Source: Candidatus Competibacteraceae bacterium
Lineage (GTDB): Bacteria > Pseudomonadota > Gammaproteobacteria > Competibacterales > Competibacteraceae
Assembly: GCA_027492875.1 (NCBI GenBank)
Contig: JAPUDV010000116.1
Span: 10,751-45,465 of the forward strand
DNA: 34,715 nt
Direction of reading: 5' to 3'
Positions within the stretch are counted from its first letter, which is position 1; each line of letters begins with the position of its first letter. Below are positions 1 through 7,232 of the stretch, piece after piece. A model generated the notes under the pieces. That model did no database searches. It was not told the origin of the DNA and saw nothing but the letters and a program-made list of their open reading frames with translations. The position numbers were made by a program, and so were the translations under genes.

Positions 1-302
1 AGCACGCTGCCGCCGCCGATACCGGCCACCGCCGCGATGCCCGTGCCGTGGAAGTGCTGAACCGCTTGGTCCACGAGCTGCGGCGAGGGCTCGTCATCGA
101 TCCGTACCTGTTCCCAGCCGATGCCGGCTTGGTCCAGTGCCGCTCGCAAGATCGGCCAGTGCGATGAGTCCAGAAACGAACGCTGGCCGGTGACCAGCAG
201 AGCCCGGTTGCCGTATTGGGCGATCAGGTCGGGGAGTTTTTTAATGCCGCCGACGCCGAATTCGATGCGCGGCAGGCGGGCGATGGAGAACGGCTGGATC
301 AT
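1..302 (-). CDS. Iron-containing alcohol dehydrogenase, N-terminal part (cut by window edge)
   Basis: Only the first 100 codons are inside the window; the rest lies beyond base 1. The start is the ATG at 302. The visible part begins MIQPFSIARLPRIEFG and runs through the Rossmann-like strand RALLVTGQRSF (residues 33-43) to the nucleotide-binding turn AGIGGGSV (93-100). This layout (a basic RI.FG opening, then VTG, then GGGS) is characteristic of group III iron-dependent alcohol dehydrogenases, which reduce aldehydes or oxidise alcohols with NAD(P). The metal-binding histidines would be in the missing C-terminal half. It lies 91 bp downstream of mcl on the same strand, so it may be the last gene of that operon. 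The substrate cannot be told from this fragment; a C4 or C3 hydroxyacid or aldehyde would fit the neighbours but is inference. The ribosome-binding site is weak. Confidence 0.8.
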   Translation of the reverse strand, partial: MIQPFSIARLPRIEFGVGGIKKLPDLIAQYGNRALLVTGQRSFLDSSHWPILRAALDQAGIGWEQVRIDDEPSPQLVDQAVQHFHGTGIAAVAGIGGGSV

Positions 303-358
303 GGGCGGTTGTTCCAAAGAGCGGAGGCGGGAAGTACGGCGGCGAGAGGCTGTGATCG

Positions 359-380
359 TCCCGCTCCAGGCGGAGCGGGA
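359..380 (-). other. Hairpin between mcl and the alcohol dehydrogenase
   Basis: Bases 359-366 (tcccgctc) and 373-380 (gagcggga) form a perfect 8-bp GC-rich stem with a 6-base loop, starting just 13 bases after the mcl stop codon. There is no T-run on either side, so it is a poor intrinsic terminator. It may stabilise the mRNA end or attenuate expression of the following dehydrogenase gene. Confidence 0.45.
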
Positions 381-393
381 GCGTGGATGAGAA

Positions 394-1446
394 CTAGAAC
401 CCGTACAGCGCCTTGTACTCGGCGTCGCGGCTGGCGATGAGTTGGGCGAGGTTCAGGATGACCTTGCACTGTTTCCAGGTGGCGTCGTCCTGCATCTTGC
501 CGTCGATCATCACCGCGCCGCTGCCGTCGGGCATCGCCTCGACCACCCGCTTGGCCCAGGTCACTTCCTCCGCTTTCGGGCTGAACACCCGCTTGGCGAT
601 GGCGATCTGATTCGGATGCAGCGACCAGGCGCCGACGCAGCCCATTAAATAAGCGTTGCGGAACTGGTCTTCGCAGGCGGTCAGGTCGGCGATGTCGCCG
701 AACGGGCCGTAGAAAGGCAGCGCGCCGACACTCGCGCAAGCGTCCACCATCTTGGCCATGGTGTAATGCCACAAATCCTGCTGCGCGGTGGGGCGTGGGG
801 CTTCGGGATTGGCTGGATCGGGGTCGGTGCGCACCACATAATCGGGATGGCCACCGCCAACCCGGGTGGTCTTCATCCGCCGCGACGCCGCCAAGTCGGC
901 GGGACCCAGGCTCATACCCTGCATCCGGGAACTGGCGTTGGCGATTTCGTCCACGTTCGCCACGCCGAGCGCGGTTTCCAGGATGGCGTGAATCATCAAC
1001 GGCTTCTTGACGTTGTACTTGGTTTCCAGTTGCGCCAGCAGTTGATCGGCGAAATGGATGTCCCACGCCCCCTGAATCTTGGGCAGCATGATCACGTCCA
1101 GCTTGTTGCCGATCTCGCCGACCAGCCGGATCAGATCGTCGAGGAACCACGGGCTGTCGAGACTGTTGACCCGAGTCCAGAACTGGGTGTTGCCGAAATC
1201 CACATTCTTGCCGATCTGCACCAACCCTTCGCGAGCGGCTTCCTTGCGGTCGATCGGTACGGCGTCTTCCAGATTGCCGAGCATGATATCCACGGTCTTG
1301 GCGATGTCCGGTACCTTGACCGCCATCTTCGGGTTGCTGGGATCGAAGAAATGAATCATTCGCGAGGGTAGTACCGGAATCTCGCGGAGTGGTTCGGGGG
1401 CGCCGACGACCTTGGCTTTAAAAAAATCGCGGGGACTGCGTAGCAT
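394..1446 (-). CDS. mcl: L-malyl-CoA/beta-methylmalyl-CoA lyase (HpcH/HpaI-CitE superfamily)
   Basis: This is a 350-residue protein of the CitE-like aldolase superfamily. Such lyases reversibly split (S)-malyl-CoA into acetyl-CoA and glyoxylate, and beta-methylmalyl-CoA into propionyl-CoA and glyoxylate, using Mg2+. Visible signatures are the opening [11 protein letters not shown] (28-37), GNLEDAVP (57-64), the arginine in FWTRVNS (89-95), [15 protein letters not shown] (118-132), HAILETALG (153-161, Glu157 a likely metal ligand), [12 protein letters not shown] (178-189) and the C-terminal [20 protein letters not shown]. Length and motif order resemble the Chloroflexus-type enzyme of the 3-hydroxypropionate bicycle, as recalled from the family. 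The ATG at 1446 follows a clear GGGAGG. The gene starts 18 bp after meaB and is presumably co-transcribed with it. With the mutase genes upstream it links propionyl-CoA to glyoxylate. A malate synthase/thioesterase side role cannot be excluded. Confidence 0.88.
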   Translation of the reverse strand: MLRSPRDFFKAKVVGAPEPLREIPVLPSRMIHFFDPSNPKMAVKVPDIAKTVDIMLGNLEDAVPIDRKEAAREGLVQIGKNVDFGNTQFWTRVNSLDSPWFLDDLIRLVGEIGNKLDVIMLPKIQGAWDIHFADQLLAQLETKYNVKKPLMIHAILETALGVANVDEIANASSRMQGMSLGPADLAASRRMKTTRVGGGHPDYVVRTDPDPANPEAPRPTAQQDLWHYTMAKMVDACASVGALPFYGPFGDIADLTACEDQFRNAYLMGCVGAWSLHPNQIAIAKRVFSPKAEEVTWAKRVVEAMPDGSGAVMIDGKMQDDATWKQCKVILNLAQLIASRDAEYKALYGF

Positions 1447-1464
1447 GGTTTTCCCTCCCGGGTT

Positions 1465-2595
1465 TTAGCGACCTTCGTATTTATAAATGAGTTGTTGGGC
1501 GGCAACGGTCGGCGGAATATGTCCGTTGACCACCGCCTCCTCGATCTCGGCGCGAATGCTGCCCACGCCGGCGTGGTTGAAGAAGCTGGTGCGCAGGTGT
1601 TCCTCGACCATCGAGTACACCCAATCCAGCGTCTGTTGCTGACGGCGCTTTTCGAAAACGCCGCTGGTAGTCGTCTGCTGGCGAAAATCACCGATGACCT
1701 GCCAGATGGCCTCGATACCCTCGCCGTGCGCCGCCGAACAGGTGTAGGCGCGGGTATACCAGCCTTTGGTGGCTGGGGCGAGATAGTGCAGCGCCCGGTT
1801 ATAATCCACCTTGGCGGCGTTGGCGCGAATTTTATTATCGCCATCCGCCTTGTTGACCAGCAGGGCATCGGCCAACTCCATGATGCCCTTTTTGATGCCC
1901 TGCAACTCGTCGCCGGCCCCGGCCAGCATCAGCAGCAGGAAAAAGTCCACCATCGAGCGCACGGTGGTTTCGCTCTGGCCCACGCCGACGGTTTCCACCA
2001 GAGTGACATCGAAACCGGCCGCCTCGCAGATGAGCATGGTTTCACGGCTCTTGCGGGTGACGCCGCCCAGGGTGCCGCTGGAAGGGGAGGGGCGAATAAA
2101 GGCGCGGATGTCGCGCGAGAGCAGTTCCATCCGGGTTTTATCGCCGAGAATGCTGCCGCGTGTCACCGTACTACTGGGGTCTACCGCCAGCACCGCCACC
2201 TTGTGGCCCTGTTCGCAGAGATGGAGGCCCAAGGCTTCGATGAAGGTGCTTTTACCGACGCCGGGCACGCCGGTAATGCCGATTCGGATCGAGTTGCCGG
2301 TACTCGGCAGGAGTTGCCGCAGCACTTCCTGGCCCATGTCGAAATGTGCGGGAGAGTTGCTTTCCACGAGGGTGATGGCCTGCGCCACGATGTTGCGGTC
2401 GCTGGCCAATACTCCGGCCACGTATTCATCCACCGTCAGCCGACGCCGGCGCGGGGTTTTCGGGCGCGGCGTCGCTGCACTGGCCTGACCGGGGATGCCG
2501 TCGTGGCCACCATCGATGCCAGACATGACTGAGGTGGTGAATTCAGAACCGGCATTTTCTGGAACCCAGTCGGGTTTATGGTGTTTTTTGGTCAT
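1465..2595 (-). CDS. meaB: MeaB/ArgK-family GTPase, methylmalonyl-CoA mutase chaperone
   Basis: This is a G3E-type P-loop GTPase of 376 residues. MeaB proteins gate cobalamin loading and protect or reactivate methylmalonyl-CoA mutase. The P-loop is GVPGVGKST (109-117), followed by VAVLAVDPSS and GDKTRM, the switch/G3 segment ETVGVGQSE and the guanine-specificity motif NKAD. A C-terminal helical dimerisation region follows. The N-terminus (about 50 residues rich in Ser, Gly, Pro and Arg) is longer than the usual core and probably disordered. The ATG at 2595 has only a weak ribosome-binding site (AAAGACC). The gene belongs with mutA-mutB, yet here an AT-rich block of about 2.4 kb separates it from mutB. 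Only 33 bp lie between the upstream DUF29 gene and meaB, so transcription must come through that block or start within it. Confidence 0.93.
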   Translation of the reverse strand: MTKKHHKPDWVPENAGSEFTTSVMSGIDGGHDGIPGQASAATPRPKTPRRRRLTVDEYVAGVLASDRNIVAQAITLVESNSPAHFDMGQEVLRQLLPSTGNSIRIGITGVPGVGKSTFIEALGLHLCEQGHKVAVLAVDPSSTVTRGSILGDKTRMELLSRDIRAFIRPSPSSGTLGGVTRKSRETMLICEAAGFDVTLVETVGVGQSETTVRSMVDFFLLLMLAGAGDELQGIKKGIMELADALLVNKADGDNKIRANAAKVDYNRALHYLAPATKGWYTRAYTCSAAHGEGIEAIWQVIGDFRQQTTTSGVFEKRRQQQTLDWVYSMVEEHLRTSFFNHAGVGSIRAEIEEAVVNGHIPPTVAAQQLIYKYEGR

Positions 2596-2628
2596 AGGAA
2601 TGGTCTTTGCGCTCTGGAAGTGATTTGA

Positions 2629-3069
2629 TCAATCAGGCCAATAATCACTCTTTAGCGCCTGTTTTTGTGTGAAAGGGCAAGTGGTTGGAAAGATATTCTT
2701 GTCACAGTCCATTTCTCGTGCCGCGATCAGAATCGCGTCGCCATAGGCATTTTCAAAAGCTGTTTCTAGTCTGGAGGTTAAGCTGGGGTTTTCATCGAGT
2801 AGGCGTTTGATACGTCGCCGTTGTTCTTCGATCGTGTATCGCCAACTGTTGCTGCGTCGCTCGGGTTGGAAACGCCATTTAAGCAAGTGGGCAAGCAGTA
2901 CGGCGAAACGATTGACTAACTCATGCCGTTCGCTACGCCCCATGTTTTCCAATTCCTCGACGATATTATCCACGTCAATCTCCGCAAAACGCCGTTGCCG
3001 CAACAATTCTGCGTTCTCAAGCGTCCAGGCATGGAAATCTTTTTCGTAATCAGTCGCGATGCTTTTCAT
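2629..3069 (-). CDS. DUF29 family protein
   Basis: The gene encodes 146 residues from the ATG at 3069; the open frame extends further upstream, but that part overlaps hicA and does not look like this family. The pattern YEKDFHAWTLENAELLRQ, then EIDVDNIVEELENMGRSE and LVNRFAVLLAHLLKWRFQ, is typical of DUF29, a small helical family of unknown function common in cyanobacteria and some proteobacteria, often close to mobile or toxin-antitoxin genes. It begins 25 bp after the HicA-like gene and may form a three-gene unit hicB-hicA-DUF29. AT content is higher than in the metabolic genes around it, consistent with transfer. No catalytic motif is evident and I assign no function. Confidence 0.8.
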   Translation of the reverse strand: MKSIATDYEKDFHAWTLENAELLRQRRFAEIDVDNIVEELENMGRSERHELVNRFAVLLAHLLKWRFQPERRSNSWRYTIEEQRRRIKRLLDENPSLTSRLETAFENAYGDAILIAAREMDCDKNIFPTTCPFTQKQALKSDYWPD

Positions 3070-3094
3070 AAGGGTTGCAGTGTTACACGTTGAA

Positions 3095-3274
3095 TCAGGT
3101 ATCAGTGAGATTTTTGATGATTGACTTCGCCAAATTTTCATTGATTTCAGAATGGCGAGGCACAGGCTGGGATTTTGATGTTTTTGGATGAGTATACCAG
3201 TCATGCGTGCCGCCATGCCGAACTAGGGTACAACCCATTTCTTCAAGGCGTTTAATCAAGTCTCGCCTTTTCAT
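3095..3274 (-). CDS. hicA: HicA-type mRNA interferase toxin (module 1)
   Basis: The product is 59 residues: MKRRDLIKRLEEMGC (1-15) forms the first helix, followed by TLVRHGGTHDWYTHP with the catalytic-type His24 in the GGTHD turn, then PVPRHSEINENLAKSIIKNL. This is the double-stranded-RNA-binding-like HicA fold; HicA toxins cleave mRNA until neutralised by HicB. I take the ATG at 3274, which shares one base with the antitoxin stop codon (TGATG); a TTG one codon earlier is less likely. Tight coupling to the upstream HicB-like gene supports a type II toxin-antitoxin pair. In this module the antitoxin comes first, the reverse of module 2. Confidence 0.85.
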   Translation of the reverse strand: MKRRDLIKRLEEMGCTLVRHGGTHDWYTHPKTSKSQPVPRHSEINENLAKSIIKNLTDT

Positions 3275-3465
3275 CAATCCACGACCAGTTCTTCCACTTT
3301 CCGAATATGCGGGACTTCTCCAGAGTCAATATCCATGAGAAGGCTTTTTAGATTTTTAACCAGTTCTTCCTTTGATATGCCCTGCGTCTGATAATCGGGG
3401 TAGTCATTTAGAAAGCCTAAAAAAAAATCGCTGTCTTTCCAGTAAGTGAATTTGAGGGTTTTCAT
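3274..3465 (-). CDS. hicB: HicB-like antitoxin (module 1)
   Basis: This 63-residue protein starts at the ATG at 3465, which has a good ribosome-binding site (AAAGGAAAG, 5 bases upstream); an apparent earlier start at 3561 is in sequence that looks like leader. The sequence KFTYWKDSDFFLGFLNDYPD, then TQGISKEELVKNLKSLLMD, matches the small partial RNase H-like domain of HicB antitoxins, which bind and inhibit HicA. The protein has no room for a C-terminal DNA-binding domain, so autoregulation, if any, would need another factor. The stop codon overlaps the HicA start. Confidence 0.82.
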   Translation of the reverse strand: MKTLKFTYWKDSDFFLGFLNDYPDYQTQGISKEELVKNLKSLLMDIDSGEVPHIRKVEELVVD

Positions 3466-3507
3466 GATCTTTCCTTTAATTAATAAAATGAAAAATGTTT
3501 TATTTCC

Positions 3508-3529
3508 GCTAACATTAAATACAGTTAGC
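3508..3529. promoter_or_regulatory. Candidate operator upstream of hicB-hicA module 1
   Basis: An inverted repeat gctaac (3508-3513) / gttagc (3524-3529) with a 10-base AT-rich spacer lies about 43 bp upstream of the hicB start. The position suits an operator or part of the promoter. No convincing -35/-10 pair was found, so this is a weak call. Confidence 0.3.
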
Positions 3530-3673
3530 TTGTTTGCCTGATCTACGTTAGGGAGTATCAAACGTAACGAATAAGCGTTAGACTGCTTGTCTGGACAATG
3601 GGAGTTGAAATCTTCCAGTTCTCAGAACAGTTGGCATATGTACTTGCTTAGCAAACTCCGGTGCAATACCCAA

Positions 3674-3895
3674 TTAGGCTACTTCTCGCATGGGACGAAC
3701 GCGAGGATCAGGCAGTAAACGCCCTGTGGTTTCAAAGTGTTGAATCACATCTTCAATAACTTCGCATAATTCGCCATATAATTGCACTGGATCATCTCCG
3801 TGAATCCCAGTAATTAAATCAGGGCATCTTCCAATATATGTCTGATCTTGTTCGCTCCACTCTACCCACTTATGATATAAGTCACTTTTTTTCAT
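3674..3895 (-). CDS. hicB: HicB-like antitoxin (module 2)
   Basis: This 73-residue protein has a HicB-type beta-alpha pattern: YHKWVEWSEQDQTYIGRCPDL, then GDDPVQLYGELCEVIEDVIQHFETTGRLLPDP. HicB antitoxins neutralise HicA by direct binding. The ATG at 3895 overlaps the stop of the HicA-like gene by 4 bases (ATGA), indicating translational coupling in the order toxin-antitoxin, the canonical hicAB order. No helix-turn-helix or ribbon-helix-helix tail is visible after residue 65. It is unlike the module 1 antitoxin in sequence, so the two modules are probably independent acquisitions and not a recent duplication. Confidence 0.85.
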   Translation of the reverse strand: MKKSDLYHKWVEWSEQDQTYIGRCPDLITGIHGDDPVQLYGELCEVIEDVIQHFETTGRLLPDPRVRPMREVA

Positions 3896-4095
3896 GGCTT
3901 TACCTGTTCTAAAGCTTGTTCCACATGTCTTTCTTGATAAGCCTTCGCGTCGTCACCAGTTTTTCCACTAAGAGTGACTGATCCAGCATAGTTTTTATGA
4001 GTAAATTTACGGTGTGAACCTTTGCTGCCACCCGAAATCTCGTAAAAACCAGCGTTTTTCAAATCCTGTATAAGTTCTCTGATCTTTCTTGGCAT
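3892..4095 (-). CDS. hicA: HicA-type mRNA interferase toxin (module 2)
   Basis: The protein is 67 residues from the ATG at 4095, where the HicA consensus KIRELIQDLKNAGF begins; an in-frame ATG at 4143 would add 16 unrelated residues. Residues 18-33 carry EISGGSKGSHRKFTH with the expected catalytic His28, the longer loop form of the HicA active site. Residues 45-67 (TGDDAKAYQERHVEQALEQV) make the C-terminal helix. HicA acts as a ribosome-independent mRNA nuclease. It is the first gene of the pair and overlaps the HicB gene by 4 bases. Confidence 0.87.
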   Translation of the reverse strand: MPRKIRELIQDLKNAGFYEISGGSKGSHRKFTHKNYAGSVTLSGKTGDDAKAYQERHVEQALEQVKP

Positions 4096-4179
4096 TTTTA
4101 AGCTTGGATTAAGTTGCAAATCTAAATGACGTAGGCTACGCATCACCTAATCATCATTCATCGCGATAGCAACCGCAGT

Positions 4180-4266
4180 GTAGGGCGGGTTAAGACATGA
4201 ATCCGTAACCCACCGATTGTGGAGTCTTTCAATTCTAGCGGGCTACGCTGTGCTAACCCGCACTAC
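4180..4266. repeat. Short MITE-like or REP-like element with imperfect inverted ends
   Basis: The ends gtagggcgggtta (4180-4192) and taacccgcactac (4254-4266) are inverted copies with one mismatch, enclosing a second internal taaccc motif at 4206-4211. The 87-bp non-coding unit resembles the widespread short GTAGGGYGGGTTA...TAACCCRCCCTAC repeats of proteobacterial genomes. It lies just upstream of the hicAB module 2 start. Whether other copies exist in this genome cannot be seen from the window. Confidence 0.5.
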
Positions 4267-4269
4267 GCG

Positions 4270-4629
4270 CTACGCGCCGTAGTGGTGAATAATTTGTAAC
4301 TGCACTTGACATATGACAGGGACAATCCCTACAAATTGATTTCTCATAAGAGCCGGTAAATGTTTTCCTTTGGGGTGTATGAAATTACCATCAATCATAA
4401 TTGGTTGATTATTTAACATGCGAATTTCCTCATAATTATCACAAATAAACCTTACAGTATCAGTCATATCAGGATGAAAAGTTTCAAATATCGTATTTAA
4501 TAAATTGAATCTACCTTGATTGGCTGGCAGTTGATGGTTATTAGGACGTCAACCAATAACATGAATCCTATATCTTATTTGTCCGCCCATCACATAAGAC
4601 TTTCCAAAACCAGGTTTTCTATAATACAT
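4270..4629 (-). pseudogene. Unknown ORF of about 119 codons broken by one internal TGA
   Basis: Reading the minus strand from the ATG at 4629 gives an open frame interrupted only by a TGA at 4549-4551 (context HVIG-stop-RPNNHQ), where a single base change from a Trp codon would restore it. Downstream the frame continues through QGRFNLLNTIFETFHPD, FICDNYEEIRMLNNQPIMID and GNFIHPKGKHLPAL to the stop near 4270. The last 65 codons could also be read alone from the ATG at 4467. I do not recognise the family. The composition is AT-rich like the rest of the insertion. The upstream end lies next to one arm of the 23-bp inverted repeat, suggesting a rearranged fragment. Confidence 0.4.
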
Positions 4630-4633
4630 AAAA

Positions 4634-4807
4634 GGTTCTTCGAGGATTCATGTGGAGCTGGCTGCCCGGGATCGATTTCGGTCTACCGAACTGGTTGGCG
4701 ACTGGGTTTAAGTACTTAAAAATCAATTATTTATTTACGAACCATCAATTGCATGTCTCGTTTATAAGGGATCAAGCGCCAGTTTCCACATGAATCCTCG
4801 AAGAACC
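4634..4807. repeat. 23-bp perfect inverted repeat, arms 4634-4656 and 4785-4807
   Basis: The sequence ggttcttcgaggattcatgt... at 4634-4656 recurs as its exact reverse complement at 4785-4807. On its own strand each arm can encode FFEDSCG; the right arm does so inside the unknown ORF at 4731-5000, the left arm on the plus strand in a short open frame with no other support. Between the arms is a 14-bp perfect palindrome (4707-4720, tttaagtacttaaa). The pattern suggests an inverted partial duplication of the unknown gene or a recombination scar. Confidence 0.7.
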
Positions 4808-5000
4808 ACATAAAAAGCCAAAACTGATCATTTTGGGGAGTGTTTTCTATAAAATATTTAGGATAAATATCAGCAAAAGGAAAACACAAATATGGTAATC
4901 CAGATGCTTCCAATTCTCGAAGCATATCTCTTAGCCATTCATTATCATAAGCATCTGCTTGAGTAGGGTATATAAAATCATACCATTTATTTATCCTCAT
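4731..5000 (-). CDS. Hypothetical protein, possibly the remnant of a larger gene
   Basis: The frame gives 89 residues from the ATG at 5000 (an upstream TTG at 5012 is also in frame); no ribosome-binding site is apparent. It starts MRINKWYDFIYPTQADAYDN and continues with EWLRDMLRELEASGLPYLCF, FADIYPKYF and FFEDSCGNWRLIPYKRD, rich in Trp, Phe and Tyr, soluble in character, with no signal peptide or membrane segment. I do not recognise the family. It lies directly downstream of the mutB hairpin and is AT-rich. Its C-terminal coding region holds one arm of the 23-bp inverted repeat. It could be intact and small, or the 3' end of a gene truncated when the block inserted behind mutB. Confidence 0.45.
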   Translation of the reverse strand: MRINKWYDFIYPTQADAYDNEWLRDMLRELEASGLPYLCFPFADIYPKYFIENTPQNDQFWLFMWFFEDSCGNWRLIPYKRDMQLMVRK

Positions 5001-5012
5001 TCTAATAGTCAA

Positions 5013-5037
5013 GCAGGGTGGGAAAAGCCCACCCTGC
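5013..5037 (-). terminator. Hairpin downstream of mutB
   Basis: Bases 5013-5022 (gcagggtggg) pair perfectly with 5028-5037 (cccaccctgc) around a 5-base loop, 15 bases after the mutB stop codon. In the minus direction the stem is followed by TTGACTATTAG, without a T-run, so termination may be partial. The stem also marks the edge of the AT-rich insertion. Confidence 0.5.
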
Positions 5038-5051
5038 CACCCCTTACCGCA

Positions 5052-7232
5052 TCACGCTGCCAGGCGTTCGTTCAACTCCATCAGCACCTTTTGCGCGGCG
5101 ACCGGAACCACCGTGCCAGGGCCAAAGATGGCGGCGGCGCCATTCGCCCTGAGGTACTCGTAATCCTGGGCGGGAATCACGCCGCCGATGACGACCATAA
5201 TGTCCTCGCGGCCCAGCTTCTTCAGTTCCCCGATCAGTTGCGGCAACAGAGTCTTGTGACCGGCGGCCAGCGAACTCATGCCGACCACATGCACGTCGTT
5301 CTCCACCGCCTGGCGGGCGACTTCTTCCGGGGTCTGGAACAGCGCGCCGATGTCCACGTCGAAGCCAAGGTCGGCGAACGCGGTCGCGATCACCTTGGCG
5401 CCACGGTCATGCCCATCCTGGCCAATTTTGGCGACCAGAATACGCGGCCGGCGGCCTTCGTTCTGCTCGAAATCGTCGGCCATCTGGCGGACCTTGGCGA
5501 TCTCCTCGGCCTCGCCGAACTCGCTGCCATACACGCCGGAAATGGCGCGAATGACTGCTTTGTGCCGGCCAAACACCTTCTCCATCGCATCGGAGATTTC
5601 GCCCAGACTGGCGCGGGCGCGAGCGGCTTCCACCGCCTTTTCCAGCAGGTTGCCGGAACCGGCGCTGGCGGCTTCGGTAATCGCGTTCAAGCAGGCTTTC
5701 ACCTTCGACTCGTCGCGGTTGGCGCGCAGTTTTTGCAGGCGTTGCACCTGCGATTCGCGTACCGCCGTATTGTCGATGCTGAGGATGTCCAGCGGGTCTT
5801 CCTTAGGCAACCGGTACTTGTTGACGCCGACGATGGTTTCCTTGCCGGAGTCGATATGCGCCTGTTTCCGCGCCGCCGCTTCTTCGATGCGCATCTTGGG
5901 CAGCCCGGTCTCGATCGCCTTGGTCATGCCGCCCAGACTCTCGACTTCCTGGATATGACCCCAGGCCCGCTTGATCAACTCGTTGGTCAACGCCTCGACA
6001 TAGTAGGAGCCGCCCCACGGGTCCAGCACCTTGCAGATCGCCGTTTCGTCCTGAAGATAAAGCTGAGTGTTGCGGGCGATGCGCGCCGAGAAATCGGTTG
6101 GCAACGCGATGGCTTCGTCCAGGGCGTTGGTGTGCAGCGACTGGGTGTGACCCAGCGCCGCCGCCAGCGCTTCGACGCAGGTACGGGCGACATTGTTGAA
6201 CGGGTCCTGCTCGGTCAAGCTCCAGCCCGAAGTCTGGCTATGCGTCCGCAAGGCCATCGACTTGTCGTTCTTGGGATTGAACTGTTTGATGATCTTGGCC
6301 CACAGCAACCGCCCGGCGCGCATCTTGGCCACTTCCATGAAGTAGTTCATGCCGATGGCCCAGAAGAACGACAGCCGGGGCGCGAAGGTGTCGATGTCCA
6401 TGCCGGCCTTGACGCCGGTGCGCACGTATTCCAGACCGTCCGCCAGCGTATAGCCCAGTTCCAGATCCGCCGTCGCGCCGGCTTCCTGCATGTGGTAGCC
6501 GGAGATCGAAATGCTGTTGAACTTCGGCATTTCCTTGGAGGTGTAGGCGAAGATGTCGCCAATGATGCGAATCGACGGATCGGGCGGGTAAATATAGGTG
6601 TTGCGCACCATGTACTCTTTCAGAATATCGTTCTGAATGGTGCCGGTGAGCTTGTCGTGCGGAACGCCCTGTTCCTCGGCAGAGACGATGTAGAAGGCCA
6701 GGACCGGCAAGACCGCGCCGTTCATGGTCATCGACACCGACATCTGATCGAGCGGGATACCGCCGAACAATACTTCCATATCCAGGATCGAGTCGATGGC
6801 GACGCCGGCTTTGCCCACGTCCCCGACCACGCGCGGATGATCGGAGTCGTAGCCGCGATGGGTGGCCAAGTCAAAGGCAATGGATAGACCCTTCTGCCCC
6901 GCTGCCAGATTGCGACGATAGAAAGCGTTGGACTCCTCGGCGGTAGAAAAACCGGCGTATTGGCGCACCGTCCACGGCTGGGTCACATACATCGCTGGGT
7001 AGGGACCGCGCAGGAACGGCGGTACCCCGGCGGCATAGCCCAGGTGCTTGAGATCCTGGATGTCATTCCGCGTATAGAGCGGATTGACGTCGATCTGCTC
7101 CATGGTCGCCCAAACCCATTGCTCCAGGGTTTTACCGGTGGTTTTTTCCACCATCGCCTTCCACTCGGCGAAACTGGGCTTGGGGAAGTCCAGGCCATAG
7201 GCCATGGAAGCGAAATCAGGTGATTGACTCAT
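5052..7232 (-). CDS. mutB: Methylmalonyl-CoA mutase, large (B12-binding) subunit
   Basis: This 726-residue catalytic subunit interconverts (R)-methylmalonyl-CoA and succinyl-CoA by an adenosylcobalamin radical mechanism. The N-terminal TIM barrel (about 40-560) shows [48 protein letters not shown], the [10 protein letters not shown] loop and [19 protein letters not shown]. The C-terminal cobalamin domain (about 594-720) carries the base-off ligand motif DGHDRG (606-611, His608) and the later GGVIPAQDY segment. Length is standard. The ATG overlaps the mutA stop by 4 bases (ATGA), so the two subunits are translationally coupled for a 1:1 heterodimer. The product channels carbon between succinyl-CoA and propionyl-CoA; meaB and mcl follow after the insertion. 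Confidence 0.97.
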   Translation of the reverse strand: MSQSPDFASMAYGLDFPKPSFAEWKAMVEKTTGKTLEQWVWATMEQIDVNPLYTRNDIQDLKHLGYAAGVPPFLRGPYPAMYVTQPWTVRQYAGFSTAEESNAFYRRNLAAGQKGLSIAFDLATHRGYDSDHPRVVGDVGKAGVAIDSILDMEVLFGGIPLDQMSVSMTMNGAVLPVLAFYIVSAEEQGVPHDKLTGTIQNDILKEYMVRNTYIYPPDPSIRIIGDIFAYTSKEMPKFNSISISGYHMQEAGATADLELGYTLADGLEYVRTGVKAGMDIDTFAPRLSFFWAIGMNYFMEVAKMRAGRLLWAKIIKQFNPKNDKSMALRTHSQTSGWSLTEQDPFNNVARTCVEALAAALGHTQSLHTNALDEAIALPTDFSARIARNTQLYLQDETAICKVLDPWGGSYYVEALTNELIKRAWGHIQEVESLGGMTKAIETGLPKMRIEEAAARKQAHIDSGKETIVGVNKYRLPKEDPLDILSIDNTAVRESQVQRLQKLRANRDESKVKACLNAITEAASAGSGNLLEKAVEAARARASLGEISDAMEKVFGRHKAVIRAISGVYGSEFGEAEEIAKVRQMADDFEQNEGRRPRILVAKIGQDGHDRGAKVIATAFADLGFDVDIGALFQTPEEVARQAVENDVHVVGMSSLAAGHKTLLPQLIGELKKLGREDIMVVIGGVIPAQDYEYLRANGAAAIFGPGTVVPVAAQKVLMELNERLAA

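Noticed and set aside
1492..2532. A 346-codon plus-strand open frame
   Set aside because: Antisense shadow of meaB, without its own recognisable motifs or ribosome-binding site.
3560..3673. Possible tRNA or small RNA between the HicAB modules
   Set aside because: No cloverleaf or TPsiC-like GGTTCRA box could be built; left as plain spacer.
4959..6887. A 642-codon plus-strand open frame
   Set aside because: It lies antisense to mutB, whose full set of mutase motifs is intact. The composition (His/Arg/Gln/Asp-rich) is that of a reverse-strand shadow in GC-rich DNA.
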